Shown here in pieces: positions 32,346 through 42,939 of a stretch of 64,000 nt of DNA (position 1 is the first letter of the stretch; the number at the start of each line of letters is the position of its first letter). Location: positions 377,345 to 441,344 of the forward strand of contig NW_020954611.1 of the NCBI RefSeq assembly GCF_900497805.2, written 5' to 3'. Origin of the DNA: Vombatus ursinus (taxonomy: Eukaryota > Chordata > Mammalia > Diprotodontia > Vombatidae). Position numbers and translations under genes: made by a program. The notes under the pieces were generated by a model that did not search any database, had not been told where the DNA came from, and saw only the letters and a program-made list of their open reading frames with translations.

Positions 32346-33053
32346 ATTTTTGAATTGGAAAAAAAGCTAAACAGCTGGAATTTTTCATTTCAAGTATTTC
32401 CAATGAACACTGTTCTAGGAGGGAAGAGATACAAATATCTATAAGCCATGGTAACTACTGAATTTAATGAACCCATTCAAATAGAAAAAGAAAACAATCA
32501 AGAAAAAATTTGATACAATAGGATGGACATAAAGGAAAAAAAAGAAAGACAAGCAAAAAGAAGGCATCAGAGTTAAAGGTAAGAAAATCCAACAAAAAGG
32601 TCCAGACAGGAGAGATGATGGGGAAAATGCATATAAACAAAATGGAAATGCTATATAAACAAAATGGAAATACTGATGGACACATCTCATACTATAAAAT
32701 AGAAAGCTAGAAAAAAGAAAAGAAAAGTGATGTGGTAACTTCAACCAAAATGAATCATCATAAAATAGTAGTGATAATTTTTAGAGGCTAATAAGTATAT
32801 AAGAAAAAAATAACATTTATTAACAGTTAAACATTAAACATTATAAACAGTTAAACATTACAGAAAGCTTGAGAAAGATTGTATCTATTAGACCATACAA
32901 GTTGACATTGTTAGGGTATTTGTGATTGGTTTCACAATTTCATCATTATATTCTAAAATCTTTTTCAAAGGTAACTCCTCAGATCTTTTAGGGTCCTCCC
33001 CTTCTTTGTGGTCCAGGTAGCTACTCCTTATATCATAGAAATTGAGTTTAAAG
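32346..33053. other. Unassigned A-rich stretch with short duplications
   Basis: ATATAAACAAAATGGAAAT occurs at 32632 and 32653, and CAGTTAAACATTA twice near 32825 and 32848. The minus open frames (101 and 73 residues, F/S-rich) reflect the A-rich strand and look like chance. Confidence 0.4.
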
Positions 33054-33232
33054 CAAAGTTTTTAACCTAGCATCTGTGAACTTTTTGACAATTGTATTTC
33101 AGTATAATTGCTTTTCTTTGTAATCCTATATATTTTATTTTATGCATTCAAAAAATCATTCTGAGAATGTATTCTTAGGCCTCTATAGACTGTCAAAGGT
33201 ACCCATGATGCAAAAAAGGTTAAGAACCCACA
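33054..33232. mobile_element. hAT-type MITE, family A, copy 2
   Basis: The left end CAAAGTTTTTAACCT and right end AAAGGTTAAGAACCC are inverted repeats about 180 bp apart. The interior AATTGCTTTTCTTTGTAATC matches the copies at 1 and 52478. Confidence 0.75.
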
Positions 33233-33545
33233 TTTTTAAAAAATTAATTTATTTTTAGTTTTCAACAATCACTTCAATAAGCTTTTGAGTTTTAAATTCC
33301 CCCCCTTTCCCCACCTCCTTCCCCAAGATGGCATGTAATCTGATATAAGCTCCACATATACATTCCTATTAAACATATTTTCACATTAGTCATGTTGTAA
33401 AGAAGAATTAAAACCAACAGGAGGAACCACAAGAAGAAACAAAACAAAGCAGAAGGAAAAAAAAAAGAGCAAATAGTATGCTTCGATCTGCATTCAAACT
33501 CCACAGTTCTTTCTCTGCATTTTTGATCATGAGACTTTTGGAGAT
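33233..33545 (-). mobile_element. LINE L1 3'UTR, inverted
   Basis: TTTCACATTAGTCATGTTGT, ATAGTATGCTTCGATCTGCA and TTTTTGATCATGAGACTTTT match the complement of the L1 tail. It directly abuts the MITE. Confidence 0.75.
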
Positions 33546-33559
33546 TTAAGAACCTATGC

Positions 33560-34310
33560 TTTAAAGGATGTTTAAGAATCCACCAGGCAAAGATGGGGGA
33601 AGGAAGAGTAGACAATCCAAGCATGGGGAATGATCAGGACAGACATGAAAGTGGGAAAAGGCAGAGTGTTTGGGAGAGAGAGTAGTCAATTTTACCTACA
33701 GTGGAGAGTGTATGGAGGATAGTGATAAGAAAAAGCTGGACAGGTAGGGTGGCATTAGATTATGGGGGAACTTTAAAGTCAGGCCAAGGGGCCTGAACCT
33801 TACTCAATGGATTATAGAATACCATTGCACATTTTCAAGCAAAGAAATAACTGACTAAATCTATGCATAAAGAAAATTAGTCTGGTAATGGTATAAAAGA
33901 TATATATCATAAGGAGATAGTGAAGGTGAGGAAACTTTGTTGGAGTCTTTTGCAATAATCTAGGCAGATGATAATGAGTGCTTATACCTGGGTGGTGGCA
34001 GTAAGATTAGAGAGTAGGGAGTGGATAATGTTGTGGAAGTAAAATCAGTAAGAATTGGGGACAGTTTGGATGTGAAGAGGAGAGGGAAGAGTCAGATAAC
34101 ACCAAAATTTTGAACTTGAGAATGTGGATGAATGGTGGCACCAATGAGGGAAATAGTAAGGTTTGAAGGTGAAGCAAATTGAGGAGGAAAGATAAAAGCT
34201 GGATTTTAGACATGTTGATTTTGAAGTGCTAGTGGGACACCCATTGTTCTGTGAGCATTGCCGATTTAGGTCTAGGGTTCAGAAGAGAGATTATGCCTAG
34301 AGATACAGAA
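33560..34310 (-). mobile_element. LINE L2, long inverted copy
   Basis: About 750 bp: TTGCAATAATCTAGGCAGAT, GATGTGAAGAGGAGAGGGAA, GATTTTAGACATGTTGATTT. It covers the L2 RT C-terminus on the minus strand; the catalytic motif falls outside. Confidence 0.75.
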
Positions 34311-34435
34311 TTTACATCTGTATAAGTGCTGCAGTTTATGGTTACACACACAGTATCAGAAATGGGACTCAAATGAGGTCTTTTGACTTCAACTTCAGAC
34401 TCCTTCTGACTATAACATGCTGCTTCATTGAGAGT
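34311..34435 (-). repeat. MIR-like remnant
   Basis: AAATGGGACTCAAATGAGGT and CTTCAGACTCCTTCTGACTA. Confidence 0.4.
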
Positions 34436-34469
34436 GAAGTATTATTTTCTTAGTATTTTCTCTATAGTT

Positions 34470-34640
34470 ACTGGGATCATAGGTTTTAGATTAGGAAGGG
34501 AGCTTAGAGAGTTATCCCAACTCCCACACAGATGAGGAAACTGAGGCTCAGGGAAAGGAAATGAGTTGTTCAAGGTCCTATAGCTAGTATATAGTAGAAG
34601 CTGGATTCAGATCCAGGTCTACTAACTCTAAATCTGGTTC
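34470..34640 (-). repeat. MIR-like SINE
   Basis: GATTAGGAAGGGAGCTTAGA, GATGAGGAAACTGAGGCTCA, TTCAGATCCAGGTCTACTAA. Confidence 0.7.
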
Positions 34641-34981
34641 TCTTTCTCCTATTTTCTTCTCTTCCTGTAAAGATTTTCTTCCTTCTTCCTCCCGATAGCC
34701 TAAGTTCTTTTCTTTTCTTTGTTTTTCCTGCGTAGTATCTTTTCTTGTTTGTTTAAAAAAATGTAACATCATTTTTCTAGCCTGTATTCTCCTTGCTCTG
34801 GCTACATTTTCCAAATATATCATGCTAACTGGGAAGTTACATTATGTAACTCCATTTCACTCAATTGCCATTAGATGCAACCTGAGTTTCAAAAAATTTA
34901 ATCACTCACAAGGAGAATAGGTACTGTACACTGGAAAAATGCAGGAACATCTATGTAGACTAGCCCATATTTGTATCCTTT
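34641..34981. other. Unassigned stretch
   Basis: Nothing recognised. A 79-residue K/E-rich minus frame (34823-34584) partly covers the MIR. Confidence 0.35.
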
Positions 34982-34997
34982 AAAGAGTGAAAATGTT

Positions 34998-35142
34998 GGG
35001 GCAGCTAGGTGGCACAGTGGATAGAGCACTTGCCCTGGAGTCAGGAGGACCTGAGTTCAAATCCGGCCTCAGACACATAACACTTACTAGCTGTGTGACT
35101 CTGGGCAAGTCATTTAACCCCAATTGCCTAACCAAAAAAAAA
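34998..35142 (+). mobile_element. tRNA-derived marsupial SINE with perfect 16-bp TSD
   Basis: Full length: GGGGCAGCTAGGTGGCACAG (A-box region), GAGTTCAAATCC (B box), GGCAAGTCATTTAACCCC, then a poly-A tail. The identical TSD AAAGAGTGAAAATGTT is at 34982-34997 and 35143-35158. With the intact boxes, pure tail and perfect TSD it is the best preserved, probably youngest, SINE in the window. It was likely transcribed by RNA polymerase III and mobilised by L1. Confidence 0.95.
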
Positions 35143-35180
35143 AAAGAGTGAAAATGTTATTTAAAAACTTAAGAAGTAAT

Positions 35181-35345
35181 TTATAGAATCTCAGAGTAGG
35201 ACCAGGCATTAAGGATTAATTAATCTCGCTAACTGAAGAATAAATTCCCTCTAAAACATGGTCGTCTTGCTGTCTCTCAAAGACCTTCAGTGATGGGGGA
35301 CTCAGAGTCTTTCAGTTACAGAACTTAATTCTACAAATTGACACA
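35181..35345 (-). mobile_element. LINE L3 (CR1) 3' fragment
   Basis: TTATAGAATCTCAGAGTAGG opens the inverted L3, and AAGACCTTCAGTGATGGGGG follows. Confidence 0.65.
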
Positions 35346-35985
35346 CAAGAAGATGAAGCTATGATTTCATCAATATGGAGAATTGTTGTAGCGTATGGAG
35401 CCATACAGATGGCTCATTGTAGGCTGTTTCTCATAGTAGCTCACCTGTATTGTTCCAGCCAACAGGCTTCAGAAAGAGGATTTTTTGGTCCATTCAGACC
35501 TAAGGTTTGGGGACTATACTTAAAGTAAAAAAAAAAAAAGAATTCAGCAGTTCTGAGACTGAATTAAGTTCTAAATGAACTCATGTAGGACACATTTAAT
35601 GTTATAGGAGGATGTTCTCTCACTTGTGGAAAGCCAATCTTACTAAAAACAGTAATCACTATAAAAAGCATGGAGCCTAGACATATAATAGACTTTCCTA
35701 TGCCCCCCAAAGGAATGTTAGGACTGTCAAAGACGTGAAGTCAATGCACCAAGGATTTAGATAATGGGAAGTGGTAAAAACTATCAAATTACCCATGAAA
35801 GCATTTTTCCTATCTACAGTAGAATGTCTAGTCTAAAAGTCAGAATTTCAGAAAAGTGGCTGGGCAAGACCTAAATATCAAGATCTAAATTGAAATGAGA
35901 TTGGGGGGAGAGTACATTTCTTGAATATGCCATTCAAAATGGTAGAACGATTTCTATCCTATAGAAACAATGCCAAAAATAAGTC
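35346..35985. other. Unassigned stretch
   Basis: About 640 bp, nothing recognised. Confidence 0.4.
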
Positions 35986-35989
35986 TTCT

Positions 35990-36175
35990 CATGTTTTTCT
36001 CCTCTGTCTTCTTCTCTTCTTCCTTCCTGTTTTCCTCTCTTTCCTCCTTTTCTCTCTCCTTCCTTCTCTTCTTCTCTCCCCCCTTTTCTCTCTCCTTCCC
36101 TCCCTCCTTTCCTTCTTGTTTCCTTTTTTCCTTCCTTCCTCCCTTCTTTCCCTCCCTCCCTCCTTCCTTCCTACA
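35990..36175 (+). repeat. Polypyrimidine tract (TTCC/CTCC-rich)
   Basis: About 180 bp nearly free of purines on the plus strand. The S/F/L-rich plus frames and K/E/G-rich minus frame are composition artefacts. Confidence 0.9.
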
Positions 36176-36231
36176 AATGAGCTCCAAGAGAGCCTTATTG
36201 CAAAAACTGGAGCTCATAATGCTAAATTCAG

Positions 36232-36372
36232 CCTTTTGACTGAGTCCAAGTTTTACAGAACAAATCCTTTTAAAGGAGATTTGTTCTGTGAAGTTTGAAT
36301 ACAGTCAAAGGCCTGCTCTTGAGGACCTGGAGGGCCAGATGTGGCCTCGAGGCTACAGGTTCCCCACCCCTG
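36232..36372. mobile_element. Palindromic hAT-like MITE, one end missing
   Basis: TTTGACTGAGTCCAAGTTTT with ACAGAACAAATCC pairs with GGAGATTTGTTCTGTGAAG and TTTGAATACAGTCAAA, giving a near-perfect hairpin with a tiny loop at about 36270. Only the right outer arm remains, ending GCTACAGGTTCCCCACCCCTG. The expected left arm (CAGGGGTGGGGAACC) is missing, so the element is 5'-truncated. Confidence 0.75.
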
Positions 36373-36475
36373 GCCCAAACTTTCCATTTGGTATTCAAAG
36401 CCCTCCACAATATGACCTCATTATAACTGTCCAACTCTATTTTTACTATTTTCCAACTTAAATTACCTGCTACAA
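36373..36475 (+). mobile_element. LINE L2 scrap
   Basis: TTGGTATTCAAAGCCCTCCA then CAATATGACCTCATTATAAC matches the forward L2 block beyond the CATGTCACTC landmark. Confidence 0.55.
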
Positions 36476-36529
36476 TGAGGCTGCTAGGCTCATAAGGCTA
36501 TGGTGTGAGAGGTGATCAAATTTTTTGCT

Positions 36530-36955
36530 TAAATTTAGGCACATTGCTTCATTTCCATGATGTATGTCTAGTAGCCTTGTCAAAGAAAGAAATTTAGGTT
36601 AGTTTGGCATGACTTATTCTTTATAAACTCATACTGACTCATAATAATCACTACTTTCCTTCCTAAGTGTTCATACACTACCCCTTTGCATTCAAGAATT
36701 TTTCTTGGTATTGACATCAAGGGTACTAGGCTATAGTTTGTAGAATCCATGTTTCCCCCCCTTTTGAAAAGTAGGACATTTGTTTCAAGTTTCAAGTCAA
36801 TTCTCCATTTTTAATTTGATTCCTCAGAACTCAACAATCAATCCATTTTAGTTCAACAACCATTCCAAAAGCTTTTTCATTGTAATTTATCCAGGTCTGG
36901 TGACTTGAATTCACAGAGGGCTGCTAAGGTGCTCTCTGGCTAAAAAATTTTCAGC
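36530..36955 (-). mobile_element. LINE L3/CR1 reverse-transcriptase fragment
   Basis: A 71-residue minus open frame (36795-36580) reads LLFKRGGNMDSTNYSLVPLM, SIPRKILE and QYEFIKNKSCQTNLNFF. These fit the CR1/L3 RT pattern: FKKG...NYRPVSLTSVPGKILE and Q.GF..G.SC.TNL. CCAGGTCTGGTGACTTGAAT extends the homology to about 36950. No YADD motif is reached and the fragment is dead. Confidence 0.85.
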
Positions 36956-38160
36956 ACCTGTCTTGAGGAAAGCAAAAAAAACTTTCCTCACCTCAAAGAC
37001 TACAGTATTAAGAAAAGAGAAAAGAAAACCAAGCGCTCCTTCCCCCTACCTGTAGAGAAAGCCTGATCTCTTATAAAGCTTTTAGAACATCTGGTATTCT
37101 CCCCACAGTGTCTAAGAACATGGGATTGACTGGAAGACACTTACTTATGGGTGACAAGCTAGACTATTTCATTTGGTAGAGCAAAATGTTGTCATAAAGT
37201 CTCCAACGAAGTGTTTACCATGATTCTACTTACTATATCATGCTTCCTTAACATAACCTTTTACAGTTGTATTCTAATATTTTGCTCAACAAATAATAGT
37301 ATTTGAATGATGACATTCCATTTCTTTATCTTTATTTTCACTTTGAAACTAATGATTTCAGTAAATTCAACTCCTCACTTTTAGCCATGTGTCAGTAAAA
37401 TGAAATATTTTGTGAAAATTGGTTGTAGGTAGGTCAGCTAGAAGAAGTCTTATAATTCAATGACTAGGATAAGTCATAGCTGGGCAATCAATAGTGGAGT
37501 TTGCTTTGATGCCTGGAGTGGTGAGGGGTCTTCCAGATGATATGGGTGGTTTTGACACATTGTGTTTTTCCAGCTTCTTGATGGAGAACTTTCTTGCTGC
37601 TATGCAATTTGTCATGGAGCGAAAGACAGGAAAAACACTCTCAGCTTAAGGAAGGATGTCTGAAAAGTTTCATGCCACTTATTGTGATCCTTGTATTAGG
37701 CTTATCTGTGCTTTGTTAATTTTGAGATTATCGTCCTGTTAGCTGAGAACTTGTGTAGAGGTGATCTGAAACTCAAAAGTAAGTGTATGGCTTTCAGAGT
37801 GGACTGCAGAATAAATCACAGCACATTTTGATTCTTTGAGGTTCATACAACTGAGTTCTGGCTGCAGAGCATCATTTGCCTAAGGAAAGTCAGCTTGTCA
37901 TTAGTGAAGGTTTGATGAGCCAGTCTGGGTATCATCCAGACCCACCACTTCTGCTCCTCCTCTCTTCTTTGGCTGCCTTCCCTGTGCACATTTTCTTGTT
38001 TATCAGCAACTCTGTTAGACCTTGGGCTGGAGAAATAAAAGGAAATTTAAGTTAGAGTGTTCAGTTTGGCAAGCACCAACAAAAGGCCCAGTAGGGATGG
38101 TGCTGGAAAAATGGGCTTAAGTGAATACAGGGGATTATCCATGCTATTTGTGATGAAGCT
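36956..38160. other. Unassigned stretch
   Basis: About 1.2 kb without a recognised repeat family. No exon or long frame is supported. Confidence 0.4.
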
Positions 38161-38290
38161 TTTGAAGAGCACTAGCCAGGCTATTGGGAGACTGGGTTTG
38201 AGAGCCAGTTCTGCTACTAATTAGCTGTCAGTTCTCTCCAGGTGCTTTAGTTTTTTCATTTGTAAAAGGAGTTTGTTATTTCTACCTGTC
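38161..38290 (+). repeat. MIR-like SINE
   Basis: GAGCACTAGCCAGGCTATTG, TTTGAGAGCCAGTTCTGCTA, TTTTTTCATTTGTAAAAGGA. Confidence 0.55.
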
Positions 38291-38519
38291 TACCTTTTGT
38301 GTTTGTTGACCTCTGTTATTATTGCCTTCATCTTCCACACCCAAATTGTTGTCCTCTTCTTTGTTAAGCAATAACGTTGGGGAATCCAGAGGTCACTGTT
38401 AAGACTCTTATATATGTACATATGCCTGTGGACTGCAAATTCTAGTAGGCTCTGCCATGTGAGAAAGGCTTTGAACATGGGCTCAGCAAAAGACTGCCTG
38501 CTTTCTGAAGACTAGATTA

Positions 38520-38695
38520 ATAGTAATAACGAAGATAAAGCTAGTATTTATATACTTGAGGTTTACAAAAGGATTGGAAATATATTGTCTGATTTGCTTT
38601 TCAAAAACCCTATGAGCTGGTGCTACAATTTTTCCTGTTTAACAGACGAGGAAACTGAGTTTGAGTGATCTATGCACGGTCACTCAATTAGGAAA
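38520..38695 (-). repeat. MIR-like SINE remnant
   Basis: CAAAAACCCTATGAGCTGGT, AGACGAGGAAACTGAGTTTG and ACGGTCACTCAATTAGG. Confidence 0.6.
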
Positions 38696-38704
38696 AGGAA
38701 GAGA

Positions 38705-39055
38705 AGCAGAAGAAGAAGGGAATAAACATTTATGTATGGCCTATTATTAGTCAGGTACTATGCTAGGTGATTTTTACAAATATTATCTCATTTATTCTTT
38801 GTAACCACTTTGATATTATTAGGTGATATTATTATTTTCATTTAATAGATGAGGAAACTGAGGCAAGCAGAAGTTAAGTAACTTGCTCACGGTCACACAG
38901 CTAGTAAGTATCTGATGGCAGATTTGAGCTCAAGTCTTCCTAACTCCAGGTATGCCACCAGCTGCTCCTAAGCTAGTAAGTACCTGAGGCTAGATTTGAA
39001 CTCTGGCCTTCCTGACTCCAAGTGCTACACTCTACCACTATGATACCTAGGTGCC
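38705..39055 (-). repeat. MIR-like SINE with a duplicated head part
   Basis: One reversed MIR runs to CCTAACTCCAGGTATGCCAC. AGCTAGTAAGTACCTGAGGC at 38974 then starts a second head portion ending ACCTAGGTGCC. Two closely related MIR copies, or a local duplication. Confidence 0.7.
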
Positions 39056-39190
39056 TACATAGCTACAGTAAATATGAAGATAAATATGAATATCACTAGC
39101 ATTTTGGCAATTTGGTGATGATTTTTTTTAGCCATGGAAGTCCATGAAATTATAATAATACAAAATAATCCTTGATCCTACCGCTCTCTC

Positions 39191-40010
39191 TCCCTTGACT
39201 TTTAAAGTAAAGGTTGCAGACTTTGTGCCAGAGAGTTTTAGGAATAAAAGTTTTACCCTATGGGTAAACATAAATTTAGCTATTGGCATTCTAAATGTGA
39301 ACTCCTCACCCAGTGACATTTTGCTAGAGGAATGGAATCATATAAATATTGACATTCTTACCTATAAAAACAGAATACAAAAAAAGTTATAGCTAAATGG
39401 AAGGTAAATAAATGATGTGGTTTTATTTTGATTCCAGAAAGAATAAGAAACATCATTTCATGGGACATCTAGTTATTTCTTACTGCATTAATTATAACAC
39501 TAATCATTTTAGCCATTAAAAATTTCACCATGAAAATAATAGTTTAGGCATAAACATTTGCTTCAGAGGATGAAGAGGTAAAGAAATTCTATAAACAATT
39601 CAACAAACTTTCTAAATTAAATCAACATATACTTTGATATATGGTAACTTCAAAGCAAAGATGGTTGTAGGGGAAGATGATGAAAAATATGTCAGTACAC
39701 ACATTTGTGTAAGAATTGAGAATCCAAAGGCTAGTGGACTGCCCAGAAGCCAAATGGCTTATATATTAGTAAAACTTTCTTTGATTAAAAAAAAAGTCAG
39801 GAGCTACTGGATATGAAAAAAACATCAAACAACATAAAACTTAAATTGATGGTATTTTAATAGAGGAAAATTGGCTTATTAGTGATGTGAAAATCAGTAC
39901 TGAATTCATTGTCTCTGTACAGCCACACCATTGGCTTGTTACAGTAAAGATTAAAATTAATGCAAAACTAGAAGAAAAAAATGAGGAAATGGTATTAGCT
40001 GGATTAGATT
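39191..40010 (+). mobile_element. RTE-clade LINE, endonuclease-domain fragment
   Basis: Forward frames contain IGILNVNSSPSDILLEEWNH (cf. IGTLNVRS...DDRL.EL), GNFKAKMVVGEDDEKYV (cf. GDFNAKVG.G.DGEKYVGKH, the endonuclease GDFN motif), and a later segment ending HHWLVTVKIKINAKLEEKN (cf. DHRLVRAKIQINAK..RKK). The order fits the apurinic endonuclease of RTE/BovB elements. The catalytic SDH appears lost and the frame shifts repeatedly. A rare element type in this window. Confidence 0.75.
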
Positions 40011-40194
40011 AAATGTACACAGAGGAGGTACGCGCTGGAGGCAATACAGTTTTGAAGATTTGATGTCTCAAGATACATGAAAGAGAGGAGGATGCCAAAA
40101 CTGTGGAATATATGTCAGACATTACCAAAAGCAAAACAAAAAAAGTGACTGAGAGATGCCAGTAATCACCAACCCATATCCCTGGACTTGCATC
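40011..40194. other. Unassigned, possibly decayed RTE
   Basis: Between RTE and L2; not confidently either. Confidence 0.3.
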
Positions 40195-40494
40195 ACTGTT
40201 GAGAATTCTCTGTCTCTGCCTCCTGGCTTCCCTGGCTTTTTTCAAGTCCTAGCTACAATCTCAGTTTTAGAAATCAGTCTTTCCTGATTTCCGTAAATGC
40301 TAGTCTCTTCTCTCTATCTCCAATTTATTTGTATATATGTTGTTCATAGGTTGTTAGTTGTTACATGGTGTCTTTGCCTTGAGACTGTGAATGTCTTGAG
40401 AGCAGGGACTGGCTTTTGCCTTTCTTTGTATCCATAGCACTTAACACAGTGCCTAGTACATAGTAGGTGCTTAATAAATGCTTGTTGACTTGTC
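40195..40494 (+). mobile_element. L2 3' end
   Basis: TCTGCCTCCTGGCTTCCCTG, TGTGAATGTCTTGAGAGCAG, ATAGTAGGTGCTTAATAAAT and a TGTTGACTTG terminus. Well preserved. Confidence 0.85.
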
Positions 40495-40980
40495 ATGCAT
40501 TGTGGGAATCTTTGATGAAGTCACGCTTTCACAAACAATGTTTTATAACATACCACATCCTTACAGGCACATCAGTGATGGAAAGTTATAGAAAATGTGA
40601 GATTCTAACATACTGCTTTTTTTTTCTAACTATAAAAATGCCTTTATGGTTGAGAAAAATATTGACTTAAAAACCCTCTTCCAATGAAGTGGCTCCCATG
40701 CATATATCAGAATAAAAAAAATTCCTTGCAGAAGTTAACAACAAAGATAATATATTTCAGTGACTCTTTGACTAGTATTGAAGGATGCATAAAATTGGTG
40801 GATGTACATGCAACAAAGAAGATTGTCATAGAGAATACCTAGCAGAATCCAAATGGAAGAGAGACTCCTTATACATGCCATTTAGGTGCTTCTGTCTGTG
40901 GCTCTTATTGTACTGATTGCTTCTACCCCTGCAACATTACAACACCTCCTAAATGAGATCCAATCAAGAATTTGACCTTA
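40495..40980. other. Unassigned stretch
   Basis: About 490 bp between L2 and MIR, not recognised. Confidence 0.35.
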
Positions 40981-40984
40981 CTCA

Positions 40985-41215
40985 CCTTTAGTGGTTAGCT
41001 AATAATAATAGTCAGTGTTGTTATACTGCCTTGAAGTTTAAAAGGAACTATACATATATTATTTCAGTTGGCCCACTCAACCTTGTGAGATAAATTCTAT
41101 CATTACCCCCATTTTGCACATGAGGACTACTGAGTCTGAGAGAAGTTACATGATTTATCCAGGATCAAACAACTAGTAAGTTTCTGAGGCAAGATTTGAA
41201 CCCAGGTCTTTGAGC
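40985..41215 (-). repeat. MIR-like SINE
   Basis: CTCAACCTTGTGAGATAAAT, ATTTTGCACATGAGGACTAC, TTTGAACCCAGGTCTTTGAG. Confidence 0.65.
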
Positions 41216-41385
41216 TAGTCAATCAATCAATCAATTAATCAACAAATATTTAATTCTTGCTGATTATGTGCCAGGCACTAAACTAGGCTCTGGCGAAACA
41301 AGTACGAAGAATGAAATGATTCCTACTTTCAAAGAGCTTACATTCTACGTGTATTATGGACAAAATCTGCTGATGGATAATGAGC
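41216..41385 (-). mobile_element. L2 3' end, inverted
   Basis: AATCAATCAATCAATTAATC leads into TGATTATGTGCCAGGCACTA and CAAAGAGCTTACATTCTACG. Confidence 0.75.
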
Positions 41386-41822
41386 AGGATTTGGAATTGA
41401 ACAGGAAGATATGAGTAGGCTGGATTGCCTTTGGGAGTTCTTTGAGTTCTTTGAACAATCCTAAGCTTTTCTATGAAATAAAGGTTCATCTTCTTAATAA
41501 CATTCTGGTGATGTTTTCTGGCAGTGAGTCATGGAGTACTAGGGTCTCTGCCTAAACTGAAATTGAGTATCACCTAAGGGACAATGGATAGGTGCAATGG
41601 AAAGGGTAAGCAGGCTGAAACACATGTCAATGAGGAATTGCACAAGAGAAGTAGAATAAAAGATGTTATTAGAGAAATATATGACTAGAAAAAGGAGGAG
41701 CAACCATGTAGCAAGGGTAATGGATAACGGATCGCTTGTATCTCTACTGGTATCTATCTAATGTTAACCCATATTTGTATTATACACACGTATATGCATA
41801 CCTACATAAGTACACACATATT
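41386..41822. other. Unassigned stretch
   Basis: About 440 bp, nothing recognised. Confidence 0.35.
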
Positions 41823-42085
41823 TGTTGTTGTTGTATGGTTGTTTCAATTGTGTTTGACTGTTCGTGACCCCATTTGGGGTTTTCTCAGCAAAGATACTGG
41901 ACTAGTTTGCTATTTCCTTTCCCAGATCATTTAACAGATGAGGAACTGAGACAAACAGGGTTAAGTGACTTGTCACTTAACTTAAGGGTCACACAGTTAC
42001 TGTCTCTGGCCAGATTTGAACTCAGGAAGATGAGTCTTCCTGCCTTCAAGCCCATCACTCTATCCAATGTGTCACCTAGCAGCCC
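41823..42085 (-). mobile_element. Long tRNA-derived marsupial SINE (MAR1-like), inverted
   Basis: TGTTGTTGTTGTATGGTTGT, CGTGACCCCATTTGGGGTTT, TCCAATGTGTCACCTAGCAG. GTGACTTGTCACTTAACTTA shows a small internal duplication of the AAGTGAC word. Confidence 0.82.
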
Positions 42086-42370
42086 AATAATAATAATACA
42101 CAGCTATTCAATTGCCACCCAAGAGCCCTGGGAGTGGTAGGTAGCATTACTTCTGCTTCCAGCCCAGCCCTCATAGCCATCATCCTCAGCAGCAACTCAT
42201 CTGGACAGGTGACTTGATAACTGCTTCTGCAGCTATTGAAGACCAAAAGAATTCTCACTACCAAAATCCTTGGCATTGACAGATAGGTCAACGTCAGAAA
42301 CAGATATGATTTTATCAGTGGAAATGACATTGAAGATGATATATTACCATCTTTGCTGTTGTACTCTAAA
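42086..42370. other. Unassigned stretch
   Basis: Nothing recognised. An 84-residue minus frame (42330-42076) has no family resemblance. Confidence 0.35.
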
Positions 42371-42374
42371 GTCC

Positions 42375-42530
42375 ACAGGACCTTTCCATTTAATTTGTGG
42401 TTGAAATCTCTTATGTGTTGTCTCTCCCCTGAGAGCAGGGACTGTCTTGCTTTTCTGTTTGCTTCCCTGGCCTAGCATAGTGCTTTATATGTAGTAAACA
42501 AATGCTCATTCATTCATTCATTTCCTCAAG
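42375..42530 (+). mobile_element. L2 3' end
   Basis: CCCCTGAGAGCAGGGACTGT, CCTGGCCTAGCATAGTGCTT and a (CATT)n terminus. Confidence 0.65.
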
Positions 42531-42938
42531 ATTCCCTAGTCTCAAAGGAGACTGGAATTAGGAAAGAAGCCCTCCTGATTTGGTTGGTTTGGTCCTTATG
42601 ATATGTCATAGTCTGAGTAGGATCTGTTCATAGACTAAGTGACCTTGGAGAGATATGGGCTTTTTTGTTCTTTTGCAACTAATGGCCTGGAGTTTGACTG
42701 TTACCTCCCTTGGGGAAATATTCTCCCTCAGGTAAGTTTATCTATGCAGATACTTAAGTGTGAAGGTGGAGACTAGGCAGAGGCAATGTAGTGCTAGCAT
42801 ATGTAACTTTATTTTGGCTATATATGTGTACATGACCCAGTTGATCCAAGTAAGGGGCTACTGAGTTCCCCAGAGAAGATTGTCCTATCCATCCCTTTTC
42901 ACTTTCAGGAATAGGGAATCTTATTATTCATCTAGCAA
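42531..42938. other. Unassigned stretch
   Basis: About 400 bp, nothing recognised. Confidence 0.35.
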
Positions 42939-42939
42939 C

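Noticed and set aside
34998-35142. tRNA gene
   Set aside because: The A- and B-box words belong to a SINE with a poly-A tail and TSD; it does not fold as a functional tRNA.
35921-36298. 125-residue S/F/L-rich frame
   Set aside because: Most of it is the polypyrimidine tract, and its end lies in a MITE.
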